The translations under genes and the position numbers were made by a program. Positions 33,899 through 45,505 of a DNA stretch of 64,000 nt are shown piece by piece. Position 1 is the stretch's first letter; the number at the start of each line of letters is the position of its first letter. This DNA is from Laccaria trichodermophora (taxonomy: Eukaryota > Basidiomycota > Agaricomycetes > Agaricales > Hydnangiaceae), in assembly GCA_018417955.1 (NCBI GenBank), contig JACTVC010000017.1, forward strand, positions 1,116,001 to 1,180,000. The letters run 5' to 3'. The notes below the pieces were generated by a model. That model did no database searches. It was given only the letters and a program-made list of their open reading frames with translations, and was not told the DNA's origin.

Positions 33899-34836
33899 TC
33901 AAGCTCCACGTTTACCCAGCTGAGCCTGCTTCTTTGCCTCGATTTCCTTGGCTTTCGCTTGTGAAATGAAATGAGTTAAGAACGAACGATAAGAAGGTCA
34001 CACAAGAAAAGAGACTAACCCTCGGTTTCAGCCTTCCTCTTCGCTTGGGCAGCTTCGCGTTCAGCACGGACTTTTGCCAGTCGCGATAGGTCAGCCTTGG
34101 CCTCGTCCGTCTTTCCTTGTACGTGGAGCTAGGACAGCAGGGTCAGGAAGAACGTCATGAGAAATTGGGTGAACACGGCTCGTACTTTCCAGTAACGATC
34201 TTTCGCATCCTGCTTCTCTTTCTGCTCTCTGGAAACGAAACGGAGTGAGCAAAATAACTTGGAACCTGAGGAAAAAGAAGCCCACCTCTCTCGTCGTGTT
34301 AGTTCCCTTGGGGCGGAAAGATCAGAGATGTTCAGTTTCTTCTCGACATGGTTGGGATTGATCAAGTCCGGGTCCTCCTCTGCGATCTTCTGTTTCTCCG
34401 CAGCCTGCTTCTTCTTCAGTTCACGCCTCTCCGTCCGACTGAGCTCTTGTTGAGCTGGGGTTCCCTCCTCCTCCTCTTCAGATTCTTCTTCAGACTCCTC
34501 CTCACCCTCTTCGTCCTCCTCACTAGAGTCGTCTTCTTCCTCTTGTGCACCCCTACATTTCAGATCAACGATGGATTAACGATACGATTAGCGCAAGATC
34601 TTATTCACCTGCGCCCAGTCCTTGTCCGTTCGCCAACGGCAGTACCATTCTCGTCGAGGGTCATGTTCTTACTATAATTTTTCGCAAATGAGCTCTTTGT
34701 CCGAGTCAAAATACTTTATGATAACGTACCTGAAGCTGCGGCCACCTCCTCGCTTCTGTTTAAACTTGCCTGTGAAAGATCGGTCAAGTTAGAAGTCTTA
34801 CCGAGCACAGAATTCCTTACCAGTTCCTCGAACCAT
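33899..34836 (-). CDS. PDAP1/PP28-type casein-kinase-substrate phosphoprotein
   Basis: This is the fungal relative of the 28-kDa heat- and acid-stable phosphoprotein, a small, highly charged protein conserved in eukaryotes; its biochemical role is poorly defined. The protein is about 200 residues long in several short exons. The N-terminus MVRGTGKFKQKRGGGRSFS is the conserved family start. An acidic central block of Glu, Asp and Ser (SSEEDEEGEEESEEE) is an obvious kinase-2 substrate region. The PP28 signature follows (NPNHVEKKLNISDLSAPREL, then TRREREQKEKQDAKDRYWKL) and continues with GKTDEAKADLSRLAKVRAER. The Lys/Ala/Glu tail is probably helical and ends GKRGA. The gene is head-to-head with NDUFA6, start codons 155 bp apart. 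Confidence 0.92.
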
Positions 34837-34991
34837 TGCTGTTCTTGTTAGGTTTGCTTGGTGGAAGAGATATAAGGATCGTTTGAGTGCACAAAAGCGG
34901 GCAATTCCAAATCGGGATGAACGGTAGCAAGCGGACTTTGAAACCACTTTCCCGAGTCCAGTCCAACACCGCTCTCAAGCTTTCCTGCAGA
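34837..34991. promoter_or_regulatory. Shared divergent promoter of PDAP1-like and NDUFA6 genes
   Basis: Only 155 bp separate the two start codons, so both promoters and both 5' UTRs must fit in this interval or overlap the neighbouring gene. No clear TATA box is seen, which fits a housekeeping bidirectional promoter. Confidence 0.6.
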
Positions 34992-35508
34992 ATGTCTACC
35001 ATACCGGCACGCTTAGCGAGGTCAACCAAAACATCGCTCGACAACGCAGAGAGGCGGCGCAGGGTATTATCTCTGTACAGAGACTGGTACCGATCGGTGC
35101 GTGTTGGCGAACTTCATCTTCATCCTACTTACTATCAAGCTCACTCCGAGTCCATAGACCCCAGAAATCGTCGCAATATACGCTTTGCCCGTATCTCCAG
35201 CGTACGTACGACACGCCATCCGCCAGCGTTTCGAGAGGAACCGCTACGTAACGGACCCGAAAGCAATCGACGTGTTGGTGTTGAAGGATAGGCAAGATTA
35301 TCAGGAGACGATGAATTGCTGGAAACAAATAGACCACGTTATGGGCATTTTGTTGGAGCCTCAACAAAGACCCCAAAGGACGTTCTTGCAAAAGTTCTAT
35401 GAGGGTGCGTTTGTTCTTTGCCATGACTATAACTGTGTACCCAAGGCATTTCCCGTTTCCTCAGGTAGAGATGAGGAAGCCGTTGTTCCTGCTGCTTCTG
35501 GTATTTAG
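34992..35508 (+). CDS. NADH:ubiquinone oxidoreductase subunit NDUFA6/B14 (LYR protein)
   Basis: This is an accessory subunit of mitochondrial complex I that binds the acyl carrier protein through its LYR fold. Three exons (34992-35096, 35158-35404, 35465-35508) give 131 residues, close to the 128 of the human subunit. The start MSTIPARLARSTKTS is followed by the LYR-type motif in RRRVLSLYRDWYRS, then PEIVAIYALPVSPAYVRHAI, RQRFERNRYVTDPKAIDVLV and DYQETMNCWKQIDHVMGIL. An upstream in-frame ATG exists at 34917 but adds residues not expected in the family. The Arg-rich amphipathic N-terminus suits mitochondrial delivery. The gene is divergent from the PDAP1-like gene. Confidence 0.93.
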
Positions 35509-35865
35509 AACGAGGAAATCATCAATTTTTTCTACCTTGCGCTGTGATGGAAGATATCACAAGTTCTCTTCGCTCTCTTTACCAATATTATCCCAATTGC
35601 GGACGCGTCATTTCTTCAAGGAGACCATTACTGGATGTCTGAACAGGACCGACCCTTGGACCTCAATTCCTTGCACCTTTTTTTCTCAGGAAGATTTGCT
35701 CTACTCAAGGTCATTGCATTTGCCAATGGCAAAGACAAGCAGAGGCTCTCAACGCGAAGAAGACAGTACACGTATATTGGGAGGTATGGTACACTATAAC
35801 ATTCAGCCCTCAGCTCTCACCATATGATAGAAAAGAATAAAATATTGAGAAAAGGGAAAGATGGC
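35509..35865. other. Intergenic, convergent 3' flanks
   Basis: This spacer between NDUFA6 and ornithine aminotransferase is probably mostly 3' UTR. No independent gene is supported. Confidence 0.45.
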
Positions 35866-38102
35866 TCAAAGTGTCAATGTATCAGTATGCCCTTTCTCCT
35901 CCTCCTCATCTCCAGGGATGACATCAACCTGGTGGGGCAAGAAAAAAGGGCACTGTCAGGACACAGAGACCACTTAAGGAGACGGACAAACATACTTCGT
36001 CAAGGTCAGCAAGACATTCTCCAATAATAGCTACGGCCTTTGCCAGGTCTTCCTCCTTGATGACAAGTGGGGGTGCAAACCGAACACTAACCAACCATGT
36101 CAGCAACGATACAAAAGTTAAGACGACAACATACATGTTCACGTGTGTTGGCTTGGCCAACACCCCCCTGCTTTTCAACAAAAGACAGAACTGCCATGCC
36201 GTCCTGCTCTTCTTGCTCTTCTTCTCGTCAATGACGACAGCATTTAGCAGCCCGCGGCCGCGAACTTCAGCAACCAGCGGCGACTTCAAATCGCGCACAG
36301 CTGTGCGGAAGTATTCACCGAGTCTCATTGCGCGATCAGCAAGCTTCTCGTCTACGAGAACGTTGAGTGCCGTCATTGCCACAGCACAACCTAGAGGATT
36401 CCTGCATTATTATCAATGTTTAGAATGCAATGGGTCGAGGAGTCGCTTTATAACGTACCCGCCATATGTGCTACCATGTTCACCAGGTTTGATGCACAGC
36501 ATGATGCTGGCATCGGCGAGAACTGCGGAGACGGGATAAACTACAAGGATGGTTAGTCCGACAAACTGATATGTGACAAGATGAACGCACCTCCGCCAGA
36601 AAGAGCTTTCCCAAGAAGAACCATGTCAGGCCTGACGTTGTCATATTCCGATGCAAGCATCTTTCCCGTTCGACAAAGACCCTAAGAAAATCATGAATGA
36701 ATGATCGGAAGTGATATAAGAAACTAGCATACAGTTTGGATCTCATCACAAATGAGCAAAACATTGTGTCGCTTGCAAAGTTCATGGACACTTCGTAGGT
36801 ACCCATCCGCAGGCACGACGATCCTACACACCGTCAGCTCCTGGCAAGATATTTCACAAAAAAGAATTTACATACCCCGCCTCCCCTTGTATGGGCTCCA
36901 CTAGGAAAGCCGCCACGTTCTTCCCATGTAATTCCAGTGCTCTCTCTAGATCCTCAAGGACGCCATAGCGAATTGTCGTGGTCTTCCCTCCATCCACAAA
37001 TGTTGGACCGACACCCTCCAGATACGGACCAAAGCCACCCCGACTCTCCGGATCTGTACTCATACTATACCAGAAACACTGTTAGTCAAGCAAAGTAGAT
37101 AGATAGGAAGAATTCAACCAGCCTAATTATCCCCAAAGTTCTTCCATGGAAATTGCCCTCCACACTCAAAACAATTGCCTTGCCCTCCGGCACGCCCTTC
37201 TTCATATACGCCCACTTCCTCGCAAGCTTGACAGCTGTCTCAACAGCCTCTGCACCTGTGTTCATTGGCAGGACCATGTCGTACCCAAACATCTCTGTTA
37301 TTTGTTGGGCGAAGCGTCCGAAGACGCTGTTATAAAAGGCCCTCGATGAGAGGGTCAGCCGTTGGGCCTGCTCAATGAGCGTCGCCACTATGCGGGGATG
37401 GCAATGTCCCTAAGATAAGACAGTACATGAGCTAACATGGAAGAATTGCAAGCAAACGAACCCAACCTGGTTTACCGCGCTGCAGACGACAAGTAAGCAA
37501 TCATATGAAATTCCGAATACGAGGGCAAAGAACGCGAGCTTACGAATACGCAGAAAGCATATCAATGTACTCCCTACCCTCGGGATCCCACACCCTGAGG
37601 AACGCATCAGCACCGTGATTTCATTGGACACGCAGCGGAAACCACTCACTTAGCGCCTTTCGCGGAGTCGAAAACCACAGGAAGCGGGTGATAACTAATA
37701 GCCAAAAGAGCGCAATCACAAGTCAGCTTTCAGGTATAAAAGGACAGCGGCATCAAGAGAAAGGGAATACAAGTATCCTGCGGCCTTTTGTAACATTCCT
37801 CCTCCTCTCCATGCAGTTTTTGACCTTCCGCTCATGGTTCATAAACACATAGATAGCAGTTCAAGGGTGTCTATCGGAGAGGATTGGACGAGTTCATCGT
37901 CGACAAGGCACCCTACAACCAGACAGAGGTGATGGACGACTTACTTGTGCGCGCCATACTTGTGTTCCTTGTGCATCACGTCTGCCGACGTTATCTTGGG
38001 CGAGGCGGGTGTGGGTTTCAGGATAACGGTTTTGGCTTGGGATGGTTGAGTACCATTGCCCTTGAAATCATGGCTGTTGGTGGCGGTAGCGGTTGGGGAC
38101 AT
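35866..38102 (-). CDS. CAR2: Ornithine aminotransferase
   Basis: This PLP enzyme moves the delta-amino group of ornithine to 2-oxoglutarate, linking arginine use to proline and glutamate. Exon 1 (start 38102) encodes [17 protein letters not shown] and [12 protein letters not shown]. It is joined across an unusually long 245-nt intron to [21 protein letters not shown]. Hallmarks follow in order: [76 protein letters not shown], and [18 protein letters not shown] with the cofactor-contacting Asp. The PLP lysine lies in [18 protein letters not shown]. The C-terminal part has [17 protein letters not shown] and [14 protein letters not shown]. The ending, [13 protein letters not shown], is reached through one last intron. 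There is no mitochondrial presequence, in line with the cytosolic fungal enzyme. Confidence 0.95.
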
Positions 38103-39025
38103 CGTTATTGTTGTAGTCGTTGTAAATTGGCTGGTTTAATTTCTGTCGTGGGTGGTAGGAGCGGCGTCGGGGAGCGACCCATTTATACTCCATGCTCCGC
38201 CCGCCCATTCCGCTATTCAAGGTCACATGGGTATGATCATTGATGTACCTTCTGGGGCTACCACGCCAGGATAGTCAATTACGACCGGAGAAGCGGATAA
38301 ACGAAAGGACCGTGTATTAAGCTTGGTCTATCGGTATGTATTCAAAGATTCCTATCGTACAATATGTGGTAGTAAGTAGCAGAGTGTTGGGTAGCCAGCA
38401 TAAATCAAACCACGATGAACCAAAAAAGAGTTAGGCCATATACAATCCTGTCACCCGATAAGGTCCATATATAAACCAGGTGACGTCTACAATGGGGGTC
38501 GTGTGCACCATGATATCCTGTAAATCTCGTCCAATAAAAGTCGTTATCGTAACGCCTCAGGCCACTCTTCACGTCTTCGCCAGCGACCGTCCTCGCCGAA
38601 GCGAGGATTCACTGGATACGACAAGCCATCGTCTGTTCTTCCAATTGGAACTAAAATATTGAAGTAAGCATTGGCATTGAATGATTACCACCACCTCATA
38701 TCACCGAAGGATGGGAAATGAAACAGACGCTTGAGCGGTGAAGAGGCCGGACATATCCGGGCCACCCTCAAAGATCCTGGCCCCAAAAGCAGGACGCCAA
38801 TGCTGTCATCGATACTGGATGACACGCAGCAGGTGACGCTCCCGTCTCAAGGGAAAAAACCAAGGGTATGACCGCAAACCCATATGCTCAAGAAAACTAT
38901 TGCAGTCCGGTCACCAGAAACAGACCGATTAACCATGACCTCATCATGCGGGGCAAAACAGTCATCAGGGCGGCGGCCGTCCAAGGTCCGTGTCCCTGAT
39001 CCTGATGAAGTGGACATCAGGAGTA
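38103..39025. other. Intergenic
   Basis: This contains the upstream region of the ornithine aminotransferase gene and the 3' flank of the palmitoyltransferase gene. Short frames here have no support. Confidence 0.4.
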
Positions 39026-41161
39026 TCAATGGCGAACGAGGTGGTGGCAGGCTGGAAAAGAAAACAGAGAACGATGAGAAAAGCACTCACAAATCCATCC
39101 CAACGCGTTGGAACCCATCACGCTGAACCACTCCCCGCCCCGACTGCCTATCCACCAGATGTTGCCTTCAGTGGATAAAGCTCCCCATTCGTGATCCCAT
39201 TCCTTGAGGGTTCTTCTTCTGGCACTGCGTGAAACAGATTGATGAGCATTTTGAAGTGAGGTTAAGGTGAGAGAAGTAAATGAATGGTAGGCGTCGGGGT
39301 CGTGAGCGGCAATGGCAGACGATGGAAGGAAAGAAGAGGGTTATCATGAGAAGGAACAAAAAGTTGCGAAATGGAGAAAAAAAGTCGACAGAGCAAAGAA
39401 CATACCCAAACTCCCACCAAGAATAGGCCCTTTGAAGGGTAGCCGATTCTCTCTCCCTCATGTTTCGTATATTCATACTCTCCACCGTTGTTTGACCTTT
39501 CAATATCATATGCACATGGCTCACCACAAGCGTACTCGTGAATAGCGCAAACAGACCAGCTCTATAGACGGAATAGATGAGAGTTCGTCCACAACCAGAG
39601 AATTATTTTCTAAACTTACAGAGCAATGATGACAATCATCTGCGGATCCAAATCAGAACTCGACGCGTTCATCATTCGAACGGTGTATACGATGAGAGTC
39701 GCGAAGACAAAAGCCGTAAAGACAAAGGCCGCTTGACAAAAGTTGAGAAAGAACTGTCACAATTAGCTTCTTCGAAAAAGAGTACAAAATGAAGTAGCAC
39801 ACCTTGTGGTTACGCGCCCCGACACATTGGCCTATCCCTAGAAAACATCATGATCATTGAATGACGATAAGAACGCGATGTAAACGTACAAGGACAGTGA
39901 TGATCATATTTCAGCACACACTAGGTCCTGAAATAAATGAAAGAGAAATGATGAGGAGGCAATTAAACTCACAGTCCCACAAGCCCGACAGTGGTGCGCC
40001 CGGAACGGTTTGACAATCTCATCCAGAGAACAATACCGATGCGCAGGGAGCAAAACCGCAGTCTTTGGCGGTCGACGCGTGATATGTGTCAATGGCCTTT
40101 TCCGGCTACTTCGACTGGTCTTCCTACCAATATCCTTCAACTGCGGTTCTGCGACCGAGTTTCCGGCAAGTGTCGCTTCCCCATTCATACTAATCTTTGG
40201 GGTGACATCACGCACGCCAGTTGCCGACTGCGACTCCGCCTCCTTCTTCGACCCCTCCTCCTCCTCCTCCTCCTGCTTAACCACGGGCATCGGCGACCTG
40301 GCTCCGTTGTCCATTTCACCTGACGAGTACCGGACGCTGCTGCTTTTCCGCGGCGACATAAGCATATCCTCGTATGAAGGCCCTCCGATGCCGCCGATGG
40401 GGTAATGGCTTTGACTCGCTGCGGAAAGCGAAGGCTGTGTTTGATGCCTGCTCAGAGATTGCGTGGGTTCTCCGATAAACTCCACGTCTGGGGAGCCAGA
40501 TCGCCAGGATAATCGGAGGGGATTCGCGGGTGGTAAGAGAGGTTTGGGAGATTTGGGAATGTACTGGATTGAAACGTTAGATTGGGCCTGTTTATGAACG
40601 ATTGATTGGAGTGTTTTACGTCTTTAGCGAAGCCTGGGGGCGTCAGAATAACCTTCATGAAGTGATGAGGACGAAAATTTAAGGGAAGAGAACGCAGGCT
40701 CACTTTCAGATATGCCCAAACCACCCACAGCAGAAGAACTGCGTAGACGACCAGCAAGGCAACTATTTCCAAGCTTTGTCAGTTACCCGAGTCCTCTTCT
40801 GGAGCATGTAAAAGGGACAAAGTCTTGTATGGCCGACAATTTCTTAGCCGTGCCATAACGCAACGCGTCCCATTCCATAAAATTCAATTCGACACTCACT
40901 TCCAGTTCCACGACCCGCCGGTGCCCCAGAATGCTTCCGTATCATGGGCACACACAATCTCCCAACGTACACGTACGACGCATACCCCAAAATCCCAATC
41001 GTTACAAAGACCATGAGCTTCAAGGCAATCCAAGGTTGCTTTGTAGTGCGACGAGAACGCTTTTCTCGAACCGTGATAGCAGCGTGCTCAACGACCCCGC
41101 AGCAGGTGCGGTCATGGGGAGCCAGAACGTTGCTGAATTCCGGGAGCTTGGGGTCGGCCAT
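39026..41161 (-). CDS. DHHC-type protein S-palmitoyltransferase
   Basis: This is an integral membrane enzyme that attaches palmitate to protein cysteines on endomembranes or the plasma membrane. The start MADPKLPEFSNVLAPHD is preferred; a Met 12 codons upstream (41197) is in frame. The first membrane helix lies in ALKLMVFVTIGILGYASYVY and the second in LEIVALLVVYAVLLLWVVWA. A cytosolic insert of about 200 residues follows, rich in Pro and Ser with a Glu run (KQEEEEEEGSKKE). The Cys-rich domain is spread over three exons: FRAHHCRACGT, CVLKYDHHCPW and IGQCVGARNHK. YDHHC is the catalytic DHHC. Helices 3 and 4 follow (FCQAAFVFATLIVYTV and ALFALFTSTLVVSHVHMIL), then the TTxE motif as TTVES. The C-terminal exon has LKEWDHEWGALSTEGNIWW. 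The exact end (39026) depends on whether the last intron is used. Confidence 0.9.
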
Positions 41162-42537
41162 GGTCAATCCCAGCGCCAGAAGAGGAGCGCGACGCAAGAC
41201 TTGGTTCAGCTCTTAGCTTAAACCCATAGTGAGGGGCGTGGGTGGAGACCCTTGTTTACGTAATTATGCTTAGTTTGGCTTACAAGTCCGCACAATTCTT
41301 GAATCTCTTGCTCTCAAATTTGGCCCATTTGTAATATATGCAGGCTACGCGGTCTCGGCTGTAGAATAAAATGCTCAGGAGCATGGCAGAATTATTATTT
41401 TTCCATGAGAATTCTTTATGTGAATTCTTCGGAGCGTCAAGATTCATCTGAACTTGAAGCTATTAAGGTAAGTACAGGCTTGTCAACTCGGTTTCAGCAG
41501 GCATTCAGTGAGAGGAGTTGATGAATGGCTCTTGCGACCACCAGGCCTCAGGTTGGCCTCGCCTACGACCTGATCTCCTCTCTACACTTCCAGAGTAGCC
41601 TTCGCATCTCAAGATTTTTATTTGGCAAGTTCATACACGTTTGAGGGTTCAATCGCACCTTACCGAGGGGTGGGGAGAAAAGGAGGTCATAAGTTCTCGT
41701 TGCGATCCACAGAATAAAAGTGTCGGCCCAGTTTTCTCTGTAAAAAAATCTTTCCGTCTCGCTTACAATCAAACCACGCCAAGGCGGAGAAAAACATAGC
41801 GCCGGAGGACAGGCTGTGGGTGATTGTGAATGAATGATTACAAGGCTGTCACTGAACAAAATTTTCATGACAAAGAGTGAGCCGATGTCAGTGGTGGCGG
41901 AGTAAGCAGACAGATCGGATAGCCCCAGGTTCCGGGACCAGAGAACTCTTCACGTCGACATCGGCCGACCACCAATTCAAGAGTAGGAAGTAGAACGCCA
42001 AAAACTGCGCGAACTGGTCGTAAATTTGGTCAACGGACTTGAAGGGGATTAGATATGTAAATCTTTGATGATCTGTATCCTCATAGCGCGCAGCAAGGAA
42101 AAAGCCGGAAGACGCCCCTCGAGAGAAAAGGTGAACGAATAATTAGTTGTCGCGTCGTGAGGCCCAGAATGAGTAGCGCTAGACACTCTACGGGGGCCAC
42201 TTTTGTTACATTCAAGCACTTGACGACGTGAACGGGACTAAACAAGGGAGGTGAGGATTTTCGCCGGCGCTCCTGATTGATCAAATGGAGAATTGAGTCG
42301 TGGACCGGGGCTCTGTTTATGCATGCTGACACGCCTTGGACACGCCTCAAATGACAGGCTCTCCTCAACATGACACTCCTGTGCTTTGTCGTCTCCTCTC
42401 CACCTTAGACAGCTTACTCCACAATAACCTCACTGTGTGATCATTTGTGTGATCATTATTCTTTGCTTCTCCACCGTCGCTGAGTGACATTACTTAAATT
42501 TACATCCAACAACATCCTTGACCCACCATTAAACAAC
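41162..42537. other. Intergenic
   Basis: This is the divergent upstream region of the palmitoyltransferase and APH-fold genes. A 101-codon minus-strand frame at 41563-41868 has no recognisable feature. Confidence 0.4.
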
Positions 42538-43929
42538 ATGCCACCCATTAGTGACAACTGGCCAGATGTCCAAGCATCTCTCGATGTTCTGGAACCAGAG
42601 TATGCAGAGCGAGTAACCTCCATGCTCGACTTCCTCCAACCCCACTTCACCCACATAGCAAACTACGCCACTTCTCTACACCCTCAGAGACTCGCGTGCC
42701 GCCTCATCACAGACCACTACACCTGGGGCCAGTCCTTCACGGTCTTCGAGGTTCTCTTCTCCGACGACACATCCTGGATTATCCGCTTCGGCATGCGGCC
42801 TATGTATGCTTACTTCAACACAGCCGCTCAACTTGAGCGCAAAATCTTGAACGAAGTGGCAGCACTACACCTCGTCCGACAACGTACCACCATCCCCGTG
42901 CCCGAAATCATCGCTTACCACCCCATCCCGTCCCCCTCTAACCCCCTAGGGCCCGACTTCCCCGCATTCGTTCTAATGACAGCCATCACCGGGACCACCA
43001 TAGAAGACTGCGGAATAGCAATTCACGAGCTTAGCACCGACAGTGCCACTGGTTGCGGAGGTAAGGCTGGTGATCCTCTTGGAGGAGACGAAAGCAAGCG
43101 GCCCATCCTACAACGTTACCTCCGCGACATTGCGGACATTCACGTGCAGCTCAGCAGGATAACCTTTGACCGTATAGGCTCCTTCGTCATCGACGATCAG
43201 GGCCACGTGTCAGTCGGCCCCGGAGCTGACTTTGGGCTGGGTCCTTTCGAGTCGGCGAAGGAGTACTTTACCATTCAGGCAGAGGCCTATGAGAAGCTAG
43301 CGATAGCCGCTGGTCTGGACGAGGAATCAGGGGACGAGATAGAAGAAGGCATCACGAACACGGACGGCGCACAACTTAAAAGACGCTTTGTTGCGTCGCT
43401 CTGGCGCGCTGCTATGATGCCCCTCGTTGACGAGCGGGATGATCGGGGTCCGTTCCCCATGCGCCACGGGGATCTCCACAGCGAGAATATTCTCGTCGAC
43501 GCAACAGGACACATTGTCGGGGTGCTGGATTGGGACTGTGCTGGCACAGTCCCATGGGAAGCATTCGCTGTGCCGACATTTGAAGTGTCCGAACACTTCA
43601 CCAATGCCGAGTCTGCCGACAGAAAATCACCCCAGCGTCAGGAACGCCCAATCGTGCACGACGCGTTTAATCGCGAGTTGGCAGCTGCTGAGGCTAAAGG
43701 CGCCGTCGCGGGCAATAAGCCCCCGTCCGGCCGCACGCTAGCCGCGCTGCATAACTCCGATGCTGGGCACGTCGGTGCGTACTTAGCGTACTGGATGTAC
43801 TCCCTTGCGTGCGATTACGAGCAGACTGGTCGGGCGCTTCATCGGATGCTGGGCTCCGGCGACGATATTGATCAGGCGTTCCAAAAATTTGCAAGAGAAG
43901 TGGGGGCGGTCTCTGTAGAAGTGCATTAA
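42538..43929 (+). CDS. Aminoglycoside phosphotransferase (APH)-fold kinase
   Basis: This is a single-exon protein of 463 residues; a Met 18 codons upstream (42484) would give 481. It belongs to the large fungal APH/choline-kinase-like family, which phosphorylates small molecules or proteins; the substrate here is unknown. The N-lobe contains HYTWGQSFTVFEVLF and WIIRFGMRP, which holds the ATP-binding lysine position as Arg or a neighbouring residue. An inter-lobe segment reads PVPEIIAYHPIPSPSNPLGP. The catalytic loop HGDLHSENILVD is the Brenner motif, with catalytic Asp and Asn. The metal-binding DWD follows in IVGVLDWDCAGTVPWEAF. Codon use is strongly biased to C and G at third positions. Fungal members are often expanded and rarely tied to antibiotic resistance. 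Confidence 0.88.
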   Translation: MPPISDNWPDVQASLDVLEPEYAERVTSMLDFLQPHFTHIANYATSLHPQRLACRLITDHYTWGQSFTVFEVLFSDDTSWIIRFGMRPMYAYFNTAAQLERKILNEVAALHLVRQRTTIPVPEIIAYHPIPSPSNPLGPDFPAFVLMTAITGTTIEDCGIAIHELSTDSATGCGGKAGDPLGGDESKRPILQRYLRDIADIHVQLSRITFDRIGSFVIDDQGHVSVGPGADFGLGPFESAKEYFTIQAEAYEKLAIAAGLDEESGDEIEEGITNTDGAQLKRRFVASLWRAAMMPLVDERDDRGPFPMRHGDLHSENILVDATGHIVGVLDWDCAGTVPWEAFAVPTFEVSEHFTNAESADRKSPQRQERPIVHDAFNRELAAAEAKGAVAGNKPPSGRTLAALHNSDAGHVGAYLAYWMYSLACDYEQTGRALHRMLGSGDDIDQAFQKFAREVGAVSVEVH

Positions 43930-44974
43930 ATCTCACAGACATTTGGACATTGTTGAGATCCTGGCGATCTTGCGCATATGACTCTTTGTATATTAGAATA
44001 TGAAGCTGAACTTTAACGGTGTATTTTTATTGCCAACGTACTTACTTACGACGCAATTTGCCTTGGAAAATGACGAGAGTGATTTTCTTGAAATGAGAGA
44101 CTGACTTGGAACTTGGATTCCTCCAGTGAATTTCTATGAAAAGGTACCACTCAATTTATCCACTAGCTCGAACGGACATCGATGGGTATGAATCATTATT
44201 TATATTGAGCGCCAGAAAATTTCTACTAGAACCTTGCAAGGCCCACTTCTACCACGATCAAGAGGCAGGCCGAAATAAATGCACTACCACTATGAGAGAC
44301 TGGTGAGAGACTGACTTGGAACTTGAATTCCTTCAGTGAATTTCTATGGAAAGCACATTCCACCACTCAATTTTATCCAAGCTCGAACGGACATCGCGGG
44401 TATGAATCGTTATTTATATTGAGCGCCAGAAAATTTCTACAAGTACCGATGTGCAGTATACACGATATGTCGAGCACCTCGTAAGGCCCACGTCTACCAT
44501 CAAGAGGCAGGCCGAAATAAATGCACTGTAGCTCTCCCCCTATTTAGCAACTCGTGACTCGGTTTGAAGTATGCGCCGAGTTTTGAGTGAATAAGAGGGG
44601 GGTAATAGGTTTTAACTGAGGGTGGGCCGAATCGGCGAACTGGATGCGAATTCCGAGAATATGGATTGATTTTGAAGTTGAGCATCGAAACTAGGACGAA
44701 GGGACCATTAACGAGCGGAACGAAGGCCGAGTAGGCGCTCAGCGCCACCAGCGACTCGGAGAGGCTTGACCAATTTTTTGAAGCAAGGTTGAAAAAAAAA
44801 AAGTTGGAAAGCTAATTTTATAATTCTTTATTTAGGGCAAGCCGCAACATCACCTCACGGTACTTCCACTACTCTTTGCAGATAAATTTCCGCCTTCAGT
44901 TAATATGCTTCAACTTCAGGTACTTATTGCCCCCTAGCGTGAAACAGTATTAATGTCAACACTGAAATTCATTA
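43930..44974. other. Intergenic carrying a tandem repeat
   Basis: This holds the tandem repeat described at 44094-44528. A minus-strand frame of 82 codons (44500-44748) begins inside the repeat and is not supported. Confidence 0.5.
44094..44528 (+). repeat. Tandem duplication of a 210-224 bp unit
   Basis: Copy 1 (44094-44303) and copy 2 (44304-44528) both begin TGAGAGACTGACTTGGAACT. They share TCGAACGGACATCG, ATTTATATTGAGCGCCAGAA and AGAGGCAGGCCGAAATAAAT in the same order. Copy 2 has an extra stretch of about 30 bases after TTTCTACAAG. No terminal inverted repeats or ORFs are visible. Confidence 0.88.
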
Positions 44975-45505
44975 TTGCCACTCCATGCACACCGCCCATT
45001 CACGTCCCTAGTACGGTCGTCGGTGATGTCGTCTACTCGTATCAGCTTTGGACTACAAAACATTGATGTATTCTTCCAATCCCTAGTGCTTGAATTGAAA
45101 CAGATCGGACCGACGTATGACCCATTTCAGGTTCGCCCTAGTAAACGGGGGCCAAATTTTACAACAGCGAAACTTCAGGTTCTCCAGGACTCCTCCGTGA
45201 CAGCGCGCATGAGCATAGTCGAGCCTAACGCGGGAGGGAATACTACCATGCTCGTGGGGCCACATGACTCCATCCCTTCGCCGATTCGGAGAAAATTGAA
45301 CACACTGGTCACTTACGGTCTTTTCAGCTACCCCTTCTACAAACACGCCGTTCCGAAATTTGGCAAATGGGAGGATACTTTTTACATGGATATCACTGAC
45401 TCTCTGAAAGAAAGAGTTCCCCGCATTTTACAGGAACAGGGACACCCTTTATTCATGTCAACGGCGGTGCGTGTTAGGGTCAGCCTGAGCATCTTGTTTG
45501 GTTAG
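44975..45505 (+). CDS. Hypothetical protein (weak candidate)
   Basis: The frame is open for 176 codons; an internal Met at 45026 (MSSTRISFGLQNIDVFFQSL) may be the true start. The sequence has a natural amino-acid mix (VQDSSVTARM-like segments, YGLFSYPFYKHAVPKFGKWE, FYMDITDSLKERVPRILQEQ) and no signal peptide or domain that I recognise. It may lack its 3' exons, because the last dozen codons (VRVRVSLSILFG) look intronic after a GT. Function is unknown. Confidence 0.4.
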   Translation: MPLHAHRPFTSLVRSSVMSSTRISFGLQNIDVFFQSLVLELKQIGPTYDPFQVRPSKRGPNFTTAKLQVLQDSSVTARMSIVEPNAGGNTTMLVGPHDSIPSPIRRKLNTLVTYGLFSYPFYKHAVPKFGKWEDTFYMDITDSLKERVPRILQEQGHPLFMSTAVRVRVSLSILFG

